DNA of 64,000 bases from Lepidurus packardi (GCA_023053545.1 JAKZAN010000187.1:1-64000), one strand, 5' to 3'; shown: positions 25,377-36,894, counted from the first letter of the stretch. Program-made: numbers and translations. The notes: generated by a model from the letters alone, not told the origin.

Positions 25377-27800
25377 TCACTTTTTGAAGTAGTTGTCATA
25401 CTTCTGTTCGATGCTGTTCTTTGTGATGAAGAGCTTCATCTGAACGACTCTCGTCTGGCCGATTCTGTTCACTCTTCCGACGCATTGCTTGTAGGTGTTT
25501 ACCATCACTTCGTAATCAGCACCTAACAGAGGGTGCGCAAAGAATACGTGGTTTGCTTCGGTCAGATTGATCCCACTTGCGGCCTGCTCGACTGAGAGTA
25601 GCATAATCTTCACATTGGCATTTTTCTTGAAGGTATTGAGTCTATAATTGATTTCGCTAGGTTCGCCTTTTAACACCAGGAAAGAATAGTCGAGGCGTTC
25701 GAATTCTTCGCTGAGCTTTTCGACTAGATTGTGGAACTGGGTGAAGATAATGATCTTTTCACCCAAGGGGACTTTGCTGATGGCTTCTAGGATGACATCG
25801 ATTTTGTTCTTACTGTTCTTCATACCCGGGTGAATGATGCAGGCTTCTTTCTCCATTTGGTGTTTGCATACAGAACAGCGGAACACGGTCAGTTTGGAAA
25901 AGAGTGTGTCATAGCATTCTTCGCAGCTATAGTGCATGCACTCAGTCAGAACTATCTATTTGGTTGGCTTCTCTTCCAGACAAATAATACACTCAAAAGT
26001 AGTCTGTCTCAAGGTTCTGATGACTTCCATGTAGAAGCTCCCTTCTTTAGTGAGCCCTAGTTTTTTCAATTCAAGAGCTTTCACCTATTCGTACTGATTA
26101 TGATACCTCTTTATTTGAACATCAATAGCAGTGATTTGCTGTTATAGCTTTTGACTAGCAGCTTGAACGCCCAGCTCTATTGCGTTTTGACTGTTTCCAG
26201 CTATGAACTCAGGGAGGATGCTGTTACAGATTTCTCTGGCTTCTTATTCATTGATTGCGAAATCTAGCTTAGCCCTGTATAGCACATTGTCCAGACCTCT
26301 CATCTGAGAGAAGACAATCTGCTTCTAGACTGGGGGTAACTTTTTAGAGTTAAAGTTCTTGCGGATGCAATGTTCGAGGAAGACCTGTCTGAACACGTTG
26401 CAGTTGACTTTATCGTAGAACTATTTGGGGAACCTGAGAATCTCAGCCAGAATCACAAGATTGGAGAGATAATCCACATGATGGGGAGTTCCAGTGACAC
26501 CCCAAATCATGCCGCAATCTGCCTCATAAACAAACTTCTTAAGCGAACTCTCTTTTTTAGAAAACTCCTTCATGATTTCGTGGACTTCGTCTATGATGAT
26601 TCTGGAGTATGATGTCTTCATGAAGATCTTGGCGTTATTTTCTATCATCTTCCTGGAGGTGAGCACCATATGGTAATCATTAAGCCCGTAATTAATCTTG
26701 TCTTTAGAGTCTGCGAGCAGAAACCTTAGTTACGGCACAAACTTCTATATCTATTATCCCCATTGATAGAGGATGCTGTCCGGAATAATCACCAAAGAAG
26801 GTCTCGTGTCGTTTATGCTGAGCTTCGACAGATAGACTAGAAATAGCATGCTCGCTGTCTTGCCGGCACCGATTTCACTGGCAAGAATACCTCCCTTGAG
26901 TTTGAGTGTTGTTTTCTGGCCTGCTTCTTTCTTCCTCATTAGCTTTTGGGGATTCGAGGGCTCAAAATAATAACCAGAGTCCAGCAAGGGTACTAGTCGA
27001 GTGTCGACCACGGAACACTATGGTTTGGATTCCAGGTTCATCATCCAACCTACCTCTTCTTTCTGGTGCGGAAATAGAATTTTGGAATGATTTTCCCATT
27101 TCGGGTCAAGCCGAACGTCGTTTTCGGTGTTCTTCACATCTGTAATATTTAGTTATTTGTCCTCCAAAATGTAATAGGCGTAGGTTTTGAGGAGGTTCTG
27201 CATGAAGCCGATCTGGAAAATCTCTAGGAGATCATGTCCTATCTTGCCATCATAGATTGAGTCAACACAGTTCAGTCGCAGTGCGAATCCCCACCGGTCT
27301 CTCGAGAGCACGAATGAACCAATTTTGTTTGCTCGAGTTATTTCGTCCCGAGTAGCATTTAGCTTGCCAATAAGGTTGATTTTGCTCTCGAAGAGGAAAG
27401 TGGGATTAGACACTGATCGCCAAATAGCATTCCCATTTGCATCATTGGGCTGCGATAATTTGAACATATCATCGGTGAAAACACTGTTGTGGCCAAGTTT
27501 GAAGAAGATGCACTTTGATTCATCCAGGATGAGGTACCCCTTTTTGCTGTAGACACAAGGGACTCCTAGATACTTTTTGTTGATACTGGCGTTGTCAATT
27601 TCTTAAGGAGACGCCTCTAACACTTTCTGGAATTCAAGTCCATTTCGAGGATTTTAAAAGGAGCGAGGGTTCTAGGGTTCCATATTTATTTAGGTATGAA
27701 GTCGAGGAGGCTCGTAGATGGAGTGAGGCACGCTTGAGGGAGGTGTTTTGGGTCGGTTAGGTTCTTGTATTTTGGAAGGTGTTGAAGTGCAATTACCCAT
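25377..27800 (-). CDS. SNF2-family helicase with RING finger
   Basis: One exon of 807 residues, ATG at 27800, TGA at 25377. The ATPase core shows FPHQKEEVGWMM, an ATP-binding loop SEIGAGKTASMLF (GAGKT where most have GLGKT) and the motif YQWGEEIEKFVP. Motif II is IIIDEVHEI, and WGVTGTPHH is also present. A C3HC4 RING lies inside the helicase as in Rad5/SHPRH/HLTF relatives: CIICLEEKPTKEIVL, CMHYSCEECYDTL, CSVCKHQ. Lobe 2 follows with IIIFTQFHNLV, LLSVEQAASGINLTEA and motif VI QCVGRVNRIGQTRVV. These enzymes remodel chromatin or act as E3 ligases in DNA-damage tolerance. Oddity: the start reads MGNCTSTPSK, a textbook myristoylation/palmitoylation signal, unexpected for a nuclear helicase unless translation starts further in. 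Confidence 0.85.
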
Positions 27801-27994
27801 GGAGGCGAATGTATGGTATTTTTATAAGGTGATTATCTAAGGAATCCCCATCGATTTCCGATAAACACCATTAAGATGTAAGATGAGTCCGTGAATTCTT
27901 GGGAATCTGTATCGTATTTGTATCAAAGAGTTATCTAGTTATTATTTGATATAATAAACATCAAAAATAGAGTTTCTGATACTCCACCCCGAAC

Positions 27995-28219
27995 ATGAAG
28001 ATTTATTGCCTCTCTTTGCTCCTCGTTCTTTTGCTTACCAAAGTCTCCTCGAAAAAAGTAGCCCCCTCCAAACGCAGTAATAACACTGATAAAAAGACTA
28101 ACAGTAATGCGCCTGTGGAGGAGTGGAATGTGGCCAATCTGCTGACTGTGGAGCATCGCGATGAGGAAGACAACAAAGCAATCGAGCGAAAACTCAAAGC
28201 CATGCGAATTATACCTTGA
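27995..28219 (+). CDS. Small secreted protein, unknown
   Basis: 74 residues, ATG at 27995, TGA at 28217-28219, with no internal TAA/TAG. A strong signal peptide (MKIYCLSLLLVLLLTKVSS) is followed by a Lys/Ser/Asn-rich stretch (KKVAPSKRSNNTDKKTNSN, one N-x-T site) and an acidic, helix-forming tail ending in KAIERKLKAMRIIP. The mature part has no Cys. It could be a short secreted or vesicle-cargo peptide; no family recognised. It is divergent from the SNF2 gene, with 194 bp between starts. Confidence 0.6.
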   Translation: MKIYCLSLLLVLLLTKVSSKKVAPSKRSNNTDKKTNSNAPVEEWNVANLLTVEHRDEEDNKAIERKLKAMRIIP

Positions 28220-28635
28220 TGATCTGGACTACTGACTTCTATTTGCTAGATTTCTAAACCTGTATTGCTTGTAACGAGAACCTGGGGGGGGAAGTCCTGC
28301 TCCTCCTCTTTATTTATTAATTTAATATGCCAGTTTCTGTAGATCCGGTGTTCTTTTAGTTTTTTAGATTTTGTTAAAGTGATCAGGATATCTTTTTCGC
28401 TGCTGTTCTGACACTCCCATTGGACAGGCCATTCGAATGCATAATAGATAGGTACAGGGTTATTAGACTGTAAGACATGAAATTATACACAAATCAATAA
28501 TACCTCTCATCCTCTTTGTTTGTTGCCAAAAGGATTAATCTGTTATTCACATCCTGATCTTTTCCCCCAATTTATTGAACTACCTGGCATCATTCTCTAG
28601 CCCTCGTATTTGTAACGTGCTGTCCCAAACTCCAC
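28220..28635. other. Intergenic, with a G8 run
   Basis: 416 bp between two plus-strand genes. Contains a run of eight G at 28284-28291, 65 bp after the small secreted protein gene. No frame or RNA gene supported. Confidence 0.45.
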
Positions 28636-30982
28636 ATGTCTGATATCAAGTCATAGTCATCATTTTAGTAACCCACACCCCAGGAGGAGCATGAAGAAGC
28701 CTATTACAATCTCCTGCCTGCAGCCAAACCCCTCATCAGCAAATCCATAAAACCCCACGATGAGACCCTGAAGATCAGGGCTTTCTATTAAAAAAAGATC
28801 ATAATGCAGCATGTCTCCAGCGCGATCGCGAATCAGAAACTATTCAAGGACAACCATTCATTATAGTAAGGGTACATGTTCAGCAACGATCCTTAAGGTG
28901 CTAACATCGAGAAGGTGGAGCATGACAATTAATACTTCAACATCAAAATCAAGTCCGATTCCAACAGCAACCACTATACTCAATGGTTTTACTTCAGCAC
29001 TAGGGGACTGCCATCTTACTCCCGTTTCGTTATTGGCCCTTTTATCAAAACACGATCCCTTTTTAACTAAGGCATGAAACTCTGTATCAAAGAAGGCAAT
29101 TCAGAGTGGAAACGTAGCGGCACAGAGATCATGTACTACAAAGTGGATGAATCCTATTACCTGACTTTTGTAATGCCGCAACTCAAACCCCATCATAAAC
29201 TCGAAATCGCTTATTGCTATCCTTACGGCTACTCGGAGCTCACCGACTACATCAACGAGCTAATGAAGAAACACCCTGGACTATGCAAGTGCCAGGTTAT
29301 AGGGAAGAGCCTGCTTCAAAACAACATCTATCAGATGATTTTTAGCAGAGCTTCTTCCAGTCGCTTCGCTAAAATCACAAACAACAGCCTGCACAATGAT
29401 TCCACCAAGCCTGTTATCCTCATATTGGCGAGAGTGCATCCTTCGGAGACTGTGTCTTCCTTCGTTGTGAAGGGAATCATGGATGCTCTGGCTAAGTCAT
29501 CAGCAGGCATTAAACTGCTTCTCGAACATTTCGAAATCAGAGTAATTCCGATGATCAATCCAGATGGGGTTAAGTTGGGTAACGGCAGGTATTCATCAAT
29601 AGGAGTAGACTTGAATAGGAGATGGCAGACCTCCAACACTCGCTTATTTCCGGAACTCGTCTGCATAAAATAAGCCATCAAACAGTTCAGACATCGAATA
29701 GCGCTAATGATAGATCTACACGGACATTCTCGCAAAAAAGGAGTGTTTTTCTATGGCTGCGAGAAGAATAGGACAGATCTATCGGTGAGGGAGTTCCCTT
29801 ACTTGATGTCGAAACTGTCGAACAACTTCTATTACCCGTACAACTGTTTCAAGGTTTAGAAGGACCGTGCAGGAACAGCACGGGTTTTCTTCAAGGGATT
29901 ATTGAAGATACCGATGGTCTATACTCTGGAATGCTCATTTGCAGGTCCGATCTCGCAAGGTGGTTATAACTACACGATCCAAGACTTCGAGAAAATCGGG
30001 GCTGATCTCGTTGAGGGTTTCTGTTTGTACTTCAGTAAAGACATAGACCCTGACTAAAAACTGTGAAAGGTTACACAAAGAAAAGTCCCAGCTGGTTCGG
30101 AACTTCGAAAAAGATCCTGATGTTTTTAATAATGATGTTTTGGATTCTGGATCAGACTCCAATCCTTCAGAGGGGAAGGCTGATGATCAGGCACTCGCAG
30201 GACTCGAGAATTCTCACAGAAAAAGGCATGGGCGATATCTCAGTGGCAGCCCAGATCAAGGCAGCACTACCCCATCAAACAGAAAGCATCCGAATCTGCT
30301 ATCAAACCATCGAGAACGAGCAAAGTCAATGTTGAGCTCACGTTTCAACAACACAAAGAAGAAACTAGAAGATAACTTCACCGTGGTTGGCCAGTCGGAC
30401 AACAAATATCTTAAACAGAAGAAGGTTATCCAAAATTAACCATGCAAATTGAAGAGTTTTGAGTTCGATCTGATTGAGGGTTCAAATACTAATCCTAGTA
30501 ATCCTGCGCCTGCAACCCCCAGGAATAATGGGGCCTTTTCTCGGCTGACTGCTGTCCTCCATGGAAGGACAGCCTCCAACTCCAACTATTCGGGAGGATT
30601 GTTGGTCGAGAGCAATGGTATGAAGAAGTTGAGACCCCATCCTGACTATTACGCTTCAGGAGACATGTTATCCAACCTCATCTGTTCACCTTCCAACAGT
30701 GCCCGAAAGATGATGCTAAGGGAAGCTGCGAGCCCAATCCTTACAAACATGGACGAATATCACGGAAGTGCTCAATATATGAGGGTGCGGAAGATGATAT
30801 AGAGGAACAAGATAGACAACCGACTGGATTTTTCTGGAAGCAAGACAGGGATGCTGAGTGGGAAGATAATTAATATCCGGATGGAGGAGAAGAGCCTGGA
30901 AGTGAGACCATTGACGTCTGTGCGGAAGATCGTGTTCCGATCTAAGGAGAAAGCTGTGGGGCGGAGTGCTTCAAAGTTGTGA
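28636..30982 (+). CDS. Cytosolic carboxypeptidase (CCP/AGBL, M14 family)
   Basis: Two exons: 28636-30034 and 30081-30982 (46-nt intron), 766 residues, TGA at 30980. The N-terminal CCP domain (residues 60-170) has EHDN-E-YFNIKIKSD and NHYTQWFYFSTRGLPS. The M14 domain has the zinc site ARVHPSETVSSF (His and Glu ligands; most members have HPGE), NPDGVKLGNGRYSS, VDLNRRWQ, the third ligand IDLHGHSRKKGVFFYG and the catalytic Glu in VYTLECSFAGP. The family removes glutamates from tubulin tails, or C-terminal tyrosine, tuning axonemal and cortical microtubules. The second exon adds a ~300-residue Ser/Asn/Lys-rich tail of unknown role. The exon join restores frame across a TGA in the unspliced sequence. 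Confidence 0.88.
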
Positions 30983-31203
30983 GTGCGTTTTCCGCAAAAT
31001 TAACTGTACTGTTTATTTGCTATTATTTTTTGTATCTCTCTAAAGTAGTTTACTTAGCTATCTTCAGACTAAATACCCCCTTCTTCTTCTGCATTGGAAT
31101 GTTAGCAATAGATGCTTAGAAAAGTAGATTGAAGAAAAATAAAGTGATAATAATTAAATATAAGAACTTAAATTCACAAACTGGTAGTCCCTTACAGCTG
31201 GAA

Positions 31204-31503
31204 TCAGTTACTTTCCAGCTATTCTACCAATTCTTCTCTCAACTCCAAAACCCCTTGTTTAAACAACTACAGTTTCTCGTCTTTCTCGCTCACAATGTGT
31301 TCGTAGTCCGAAGAACTCTGTCCGTCCTACAGGATTTACACGCATACTCTATTGTTATTAGCGTTGTCCCGCAAGTCCGGGGCGTCGCTATACAGGTAGG
31401 TCACGTCGTTTTCCTCGTCATAGAAGGAGTACACACTGGATAGTCTTTTTCTAAACTTTTATAGGGGTGCTTCTAGATTCCTCTCACTCTAGACTGTAGA
31501 CAT
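31204..31503 (-). CDS. Small PB1-like domain protein
   Basis: 99 residues, ATG at 31503, TGA at 31204-31206, seven TAA/TAG read as Glu. After an acidic start, the sequence EKFRKRLSSVYSFYDEEND-VTYL-YSDAPDL has the layout of the second half of a PB1 domain: a basic helix, then an acidic DEEND loop where PB1 has its OPCA motif, then a strand such as NRVCVEILED. A C-terminal coiled helix follows (KQGVLELREELVEELESN). PB1 domains mediate pairing of signalling scaffolds. Only about 60 residues of the domain are present, so this is a resemblance. Its ATG lies 117 bp from the ATG of the divergent plus-strand neighbour. Confidence 0.55.
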
Positions 31504-31620
31504 AGTTGTACGCAGTTTTCTGGGAGGCTCGAACTCTTAGTTCCCCTAGTCTCGCACTCCTGCCTTCGCATCGGACCCAGGGCTGTTGAGAAGATTAGCC
31601 GAAATCTTTTCAAAGAAAGA

Positions 31621-32320
31621 ATGAGAAGCGTGGATTTTAATGAGCTGACATTAATCAAAGCGAAACTCACGGCAGAGCATAATGCCCTCATCAAAGCTCG
31701 CAGGAGGCGAGTCTTTAAAGATTTTGTAGTCGATCATAAGGCCTTTACGGCTCTCTGACTTCTACTTTATAAATTTAGTCCAGAGAGGGAGCGCTTGCAA
31801 AAGAGAATGCACATGGGTTATGATTTCGAGGCAGTGATGTACCTGGTAGGGAGGGTGGGGAACTGCAGTGTCTATCCTCCAGGTCTAGTGGCCTAGAGAG
31901 TTGCCTGTGCGTTTTTAGCACAAGTGGAACTGTATTGAAATGGCGGCATTGGTTAGAGTAGTCTCTTGGGAGGGAGATGGAAAGAGGGCAGCCGTATGGG
32001 AGAAATAATCACGGCGGTTGAGTAATGCATTGATGAGTATATCAGGAGAGGCAGGGAGGAGCCTGGGGTGGAGACCGTTGAAGTAGGGTATGCGATGTGC
32101 GAGATTATTAGCGATGTGTTTTTTGATGTTAATGCGCAGCTGTAGAATGAGTTCTACGATGAGCCGATCGAGGAGGTAAGGGTCCTCTCGCTTATCCGGT
32201 GTGAGCATGGTGGGTTAATTAAGTGTGTTATGGTGTAAGATTCCTGGGTTTCCCTCTTATTTCTAATAGATGGAGAGAGAGAGTATTCGAAAAATGTAGT
32301 TTTTGTAGGTAGGTAAGTGA
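31621..32320 (+). CDS. Uncharacterised four-exon protein
   Basis: Exons by frame: 31621-31725, 31786-31923, 31957-32175 and 32240-32320 (introns of 60, 33 and 64 nt, all GT-AG), 180 residues. No family recognised. The protein is helical and charged: IKAKLTAEHNALIKARRRRV, then MGYDFEAVMYLVGRVGNCS, GGRWKEGSRMGEIITAVEEC and an acidic end with EMERESIRKMEFLEVGK. The in-frame sequence upstream of the ATG also looks coding (IGPRAVEKISRNLFKER, 31570-31620) but has no ATG, so the true start may be upstream or in a missed exon overlapping the divergent gene's 5' region. The last join was chosen because it gives a protein-like end at TGA; reading on without splicing is also open. Confidence 0.5.
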
Positions 32321-33944
32321 GTGTTATTTTTTCTGTGTGTTTAAGAGGGATTGAAAACAAATAAATGAAACACAGGAAAAAGAAAATAATGATATAACAG
32401 TAATAATAATCATATTAGAGGGACGACAATAACAACATTCCGAGGGGGGGGGTGTACCTATTGAACTATGCTCCCCTTTCAATTAATTTAAACTAAGCAA
32501 ATAGGTATATATAGTTGATTTGCTCATAATAACAATAAAGAGGAACAGAGTATTCCTGTACTCAGGAGATGCGGCAAGAGGAGGACAAGTGGCTCCGTCA
32601 CGACTTCACCCCTCCCTACTTTAGAGGACTCATACCATCCCATCACACCCACTGTTCCTCAAGCATATATCCGTACACACAACAATAACTATTTACTATA
32701 TATCGATTATCTCTCCCTTGGTAAAGGGGGGGGACCAGAAAATATTTGTGTTAAAATTATGAGCGAACATAAAACTCATTTTCACTTAATAATATATATG
32801 AACTGGGCCGAACCTCATTGATTATTGTTTAGTACAAGCTTGATCTCTCTGCAGGTGCATATTTAGTTAGTTGCGAAACAGTCCAGCCTCCTTAACACTG
32901 TTGGTAGTGTTAGTTCAAGGCACCTCACTATTTACCCAATATCCCCCATGGATGAAACTACCAAATATCAATTATCAGTGGTATTTTCGAGTCACCCAGA
33001 ACCAGAAACCAGGATCCTTGAACAACAGTTAGGGCCATCCCGTGCCAAAAGTATCGGACTAGTTTCTCAGAATTAACTCCTGTCTCCATCAACTCCCGAC
33101 CAATTTACCATCGATTAAACCCCGGTGTCTACTAATCTCTTTTAAAAAACACACTGCCGCCCATACTCCAAATTAAGAACCCACAAGAAGCATGTGCTTC
33201 GAATGCGAGGGTTCGATCACGGACTATCAACCCATAAAATATCTACAAAATAATTCATGGCAAAATATCTTCATCTATTTCATATTTCCAAATAAGGTTA
33301 AAAAACTGATATGGTGATATTGTGATTTTAATTTTATTGCACTTATAAATTTCGAGAAGCCGTCTCAGGATTCCATGACCATGACATCACTTTAATGGCC
33401 TAGGGCTCAAAAGCTACTCATCATTCTTGTGGGATACCCAACCGTGTTGAATTCAATCCATTTGCACTTTCCCGGACAGCCCAACCGTCCTAGTCCCGGC
33501 GTCCACCAAATCCACCCCGCACCCAGCCCTCCAAGGATGCTCTAGGTGTTCCTTGTTGTAGCCCATGCATTTTGTGAATCGTTACTTGACAAAAACAGAT
33601 ATGTCAAAATAACGTCAAAGAATACGATTAAAACAATAATGACTAATAAGCACCCACTAAGCCAAATAAAAATACAATAGTTCAATCATGAATAGAGAAA
33701 GAGATAAACACATCGTAGTCAAAAAAACACCACGCACACACATAGATATATCAACAGTCCTTTTTTATTCAAAAAAAATTGTCGACTCTCTAGTTTTTCC
33801 TTTCTGGTCTGGATTCACTTTTTCGGGTTCCTTTCCTATCCAGAAGACAGCCGAATAAACGTCATTCTTTTTTTTGTAACTCTGATGTTTTTTTGGTGAT
33901 GTTAGCTAAGTAAAATTGTTGGGTTTAGTTGTTGTGTCTTTTTA
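32321..33944. other. Long gap, no gene supported
   Basis: 1.6 kb, the longest gene-free stretch in the window. It has two G runs (32444-32452, 32726-32733), A+T-rich flanks and a more G+C-balanced core (32870-33600). The core might be an unrecognised non-coding RNA, a multi-exon gene or a decayed gene. I compared it by eye with tRNA, U1-U6 snRNA, SRP RNA, RNase P RNA and rRNA features without a match. The codons in the core do not give a convincing protein on either strand. Confidence 0.4.
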
Positions 33945-34736
33945 TCATACTCTCACTTCTTCGAGAACACGCAGAAAGAGAGCTTACGGGATGGACAGCT
34001 CGTGTTACAGACACACCAAGAAGCTTCGCTCGAGTTCCAAAAGGGTCACCTTTTCTATGTCCAGTACCTAGCTAATGTAGCCGAGAAGCCCTGGTTAAAA
34101 GTAATCCTGGGTTAATTTTATCCCCACGAGAGAACATACTCCGAATAAAAGAAGCACATTTGTGGCACTTAAACTCCTCCCAGTAGTGTGGAGGTAGCGT
34201 AGAAGAAGGCACAGGGAGGCCGCGATGATGGAGTTCTCCATGCCTTCAAAAATGCAAATGATTTGGTTGTAGGTCAAACACTGTTCCGACTCGTACGATG
34301 GATCGGTGTAAATGTAGGGTGAGGAGTCTGCGAGGCCAGAGGAAACCGTAGCTTAGGGTCTGTGCTCAGCGTAAGAGCAGTGGAGGACGATAGAATCCTC
34401 GTCACACATGTATTCTTCAATGGAGGTCCTGTTCACAATAGAGGGGAAGTGAGGTACTACTTCATTAGTGAAAATGTTGTGATGGCTTTTGGTGGGAGTC
34501 CTCTGGTAGGCCTGGGAATTGGGAGGGGTCGCCAGAGTAGATTACGAAGGAAAAAATGATGGTAGTTTGTTGGGGTTCTTGATGAGCTCAGTGAGGAGGC
34601 AGAACACATTTTTGAAGCTAGGAAGTGAGGAAGTATGGGTGAAGGAAGAGTGGCGGGAAAGGGGATGGACGGAAGAGATAGAATGTAGGTCTCGTATGGA
34701 GCATTGGTTTGGGGTTGGGAGGTGAATCTAACTCAT
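33945..34736 (-). CDS. Cyclin-fold protein (PHO80/CycP-U type resemblance)
   Basis: One exon of 263 residues, ATG at 34736, TGA at 33945-33947. About 150 N-terminal residues are polar and Ser/Thr/Pro-rich with possible phosphorylation sites. The C-terminal part has the helices of a single cyclin box: SIIAASLCLLLRYLHTTGRS, SATNVLLLFGVCSLVGIKLT, the acidic QDYFEPGLLGYISEVLDIEK and TLLELERSFLVCLEHELSIP. The order (YLxR-like helix, tolerant hydrophobic helix with K, dD/Y-E-loop, LE-x-xFL helix) is the cyclin N box; PHO80-like cyclins have the same compact form and bind a CDK. The early acidic pair usual in D/E positions is partly altered (QDYFE). Function with a specific CDK cannot be told. Confidence 0.65.
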
Positions 34737-35634
34737 AGCCTGGCAAGGTTTTAAGGTTGTAAATACTGTTTTTTGAAAGATGGAGGTTTGTATGTTGATC
34801 TCTAACTTTTTCTAAAAAACTAATATCATATACTGGTAATCTTAACCAAGATTTTTTAGTCATAAACCCCCAGGATTTGTGGCATGGCATTTTTTAACCC
34901 TTGGTGGCTGTTTTAGTATTTGATGTGAGATGGGGCAGGGGAAATATTGTAAACAATTAATGGGTAAGGAAGAGGGAGTGCTCTGGACAGGGGGCAAGGA
35001 CAATGCTGAAGCCATTGGAGACAGACCCTCTTAGGACTGGGGAGTCAAAGTTTAGACGCTATCAAAAAAAGGCCAGCATACATTTGGTATAAATTATTTT
35101 ATAGGCGTATGTGTGTTAGTGTTTGTGTATCTAGAGTCAAGATTAAATATATTGGGGGGTGTTAGTTTGGAGGAGTGACAACAACTATTTATGTATGTAT
35201 GTATATATATATTAGTATTATTAATGAGTGTTTTTTTATAAATAAAATAAAAGACATATTCCTACCCTCGGATAATAACATTATTTGGTGTATATATATA
35301 TGTATGGGATAATATAAAAATGCACAAATTATATGTTTTTTTGATTATTATTTATGGATATATATATATACTATTCTTGTTATCTTCTTGAATGGGACGG
35401 GTGAGTCGAAAAAAACGAATTTATGCAAAATACAACAATCTATTATTAGCTATCATTGTTGTGTTTAGCCCCAACATCATTACACTCCTTTTTCTCATAA
35501 TATTGTAGAACTCCATTCTGGGTTCGTTGGTTGGGGTCTCCTGCATGGATGGGTTCAGTCTTCCTTACTCCACACTCTAATTCTCCTATACTCATAACCA
35601 CTAAATCATATTTTGACTCTATTATTATATAGGA
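34737..35634. other. Intergenic, A+T-rich
   Basis: 898 bp between the cyclin start and the doubtful minus-strand gene. Contains short TA/GTAT microsatellites (35194-35220, 35296-35310, 35358-35372). No gene supported. Confidence 0.4.
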
Positions 35635-36604
35635 TCATTAGATGAGATGATAGCGCCGTCGAAAGGTCTGCCAGCCAAGATGAATATTTTCAATGGCTTT
35701 GGAGTCGCTTTGGCATGAATTTGGAGGAAAGCAGATCAGTTGCCGATCAACTTCGGCTATTTGTGTTCATCTGTAGTCATAGATAACCCAAACCAACGCA
35801 ATGTATTTTGGGCGACTCAGAAGTAGTTATGCAGGGGGTATTTCTGAAGATAATAGATGATCATTCTTCATATTGTCCTGGTCCTTGATATCAGATGGTT
35901 CTAAGATATGGGCAAGGACCCCCGCAAATTCCGAGGTATGTTTTGCCCAATTAGTAAGGGGTTATCGATATTCCTAAACATCAACTCCTGCGCTAGTCAG
36001 CAATAAGTTAAATCCAAATCATAAAATCCTGGGCAAACCGACCAACGTTAAAATTCTAATTTAAGGGCAACTAAAAACATACGTAAATATCTTGAGTGTT
36101 CCTATATTTTCGAGCTTCCACCTTCGTGTTTCTTCTTCGGTGCTGAGTGCAAGTGTGTGATATGCTCTTATCCGGTCCGACGCCTTGTTTTACGGCTAAT
36201 AGTCTATAGGAAAGCAGGAGGGTAATTGTTCGGAGTTGCAGACCCGAAGACTGTTGATGTCTACTGCATCTTCACGAGTAACACTCACCCAGTACACACC
36301 AAGGTGTCTTCACACTTACTCCCAACCGATGCCACTATCATTACCAAATAATCAAATACAATCAAAGGACTTCGTAGGATTCCAAAACTTAGGAGATATA
36401 TTTTTTTTATCTCTTTCTCTCTCTCTCCTTTTTCTTGAGACCAGTCTTAGTATAGACTAACAATAAAATAGATATAAATCCTATACAATAGAAACTGGTT
36501 ACCTGGTTCGGAAAGTTACGTTTTTTCATTAGAAGTGTGCATATTCGATGGAACTTAGACATGTAGACGGGGTTGGTGGTGTATTGTTCTTGAGGAAAGT
36601 TCAT
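35635..36604 (-). pseudogene. Doubtful minus-strand gene with in-frame TGA
   Basis: Several protein-like stretches on one strand: a possible first exon from an ATG at 36604 (MNFPQEQYTTNPVYMSKFHR), an open block at 36083-36308 (GVYWVSVTREDAVDINSLRV, then RIRAYHTLALSTEEETRRWK) and a last block at about 35970-35635 with FAGVLAHILEPSDIKD, YIALVWVIYDYR and ENIHLGWQTFRRRYHLIE. The last block is interrupted by an in-frame TGA at 35767-35769 with the frame unchanged on both sides. I could not find an intron that removes it. Possible explanations are a decaying gene, a sequence error, stop readthrough or missed splicing. Family unknown; the W and charged-helix pattern around the second block is faintly PH-like. 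The exon joins are not resolved. Confidence 0.35.
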
Positions 36605-36894
36605 GCACTTTTGTCCAACCTTTGCTTTGTATCAAGTATAAAACCAAGCATAATTCATATCCTCCTGCTCTCTACGTTCTCCCATTCCTGTCCTTCCATT
36701 TTCCCATGCATAGAAAGAGAGCCACAAACTCATTTTAATATTTTGTTGTAATATAATAAAACACTAAATCACCCTACAAACTCCAAAAAAAATAGGAAAA
36801 GCTCAGAACATCCGATATTATCATTTTTTCGTAACAATAAAACAATCATAAAATAAAAAATAGAGAAATTAGAAAAAAAGACTCGTATATTATT

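Noticed and set aside
33200-33230. T-loop-like GGTTCGATC suggesting a tRNA
   Set aside because: The T stem does not pair and there is no acceptor, D or anticodon arm around it.
34362-34725. Plus-strand frames opposite the cyclin gene
   Set aside because: They are antisense to the cyclin N-terminal region; the minus-strand frame continues into a recognisable cyclin box.
36236-36460. Plus-strand frame of 74 residues
   Set aside because: Overlaps the better minus-strand coding blocks and ends in a CT microsatellite; composition is not protein-like.
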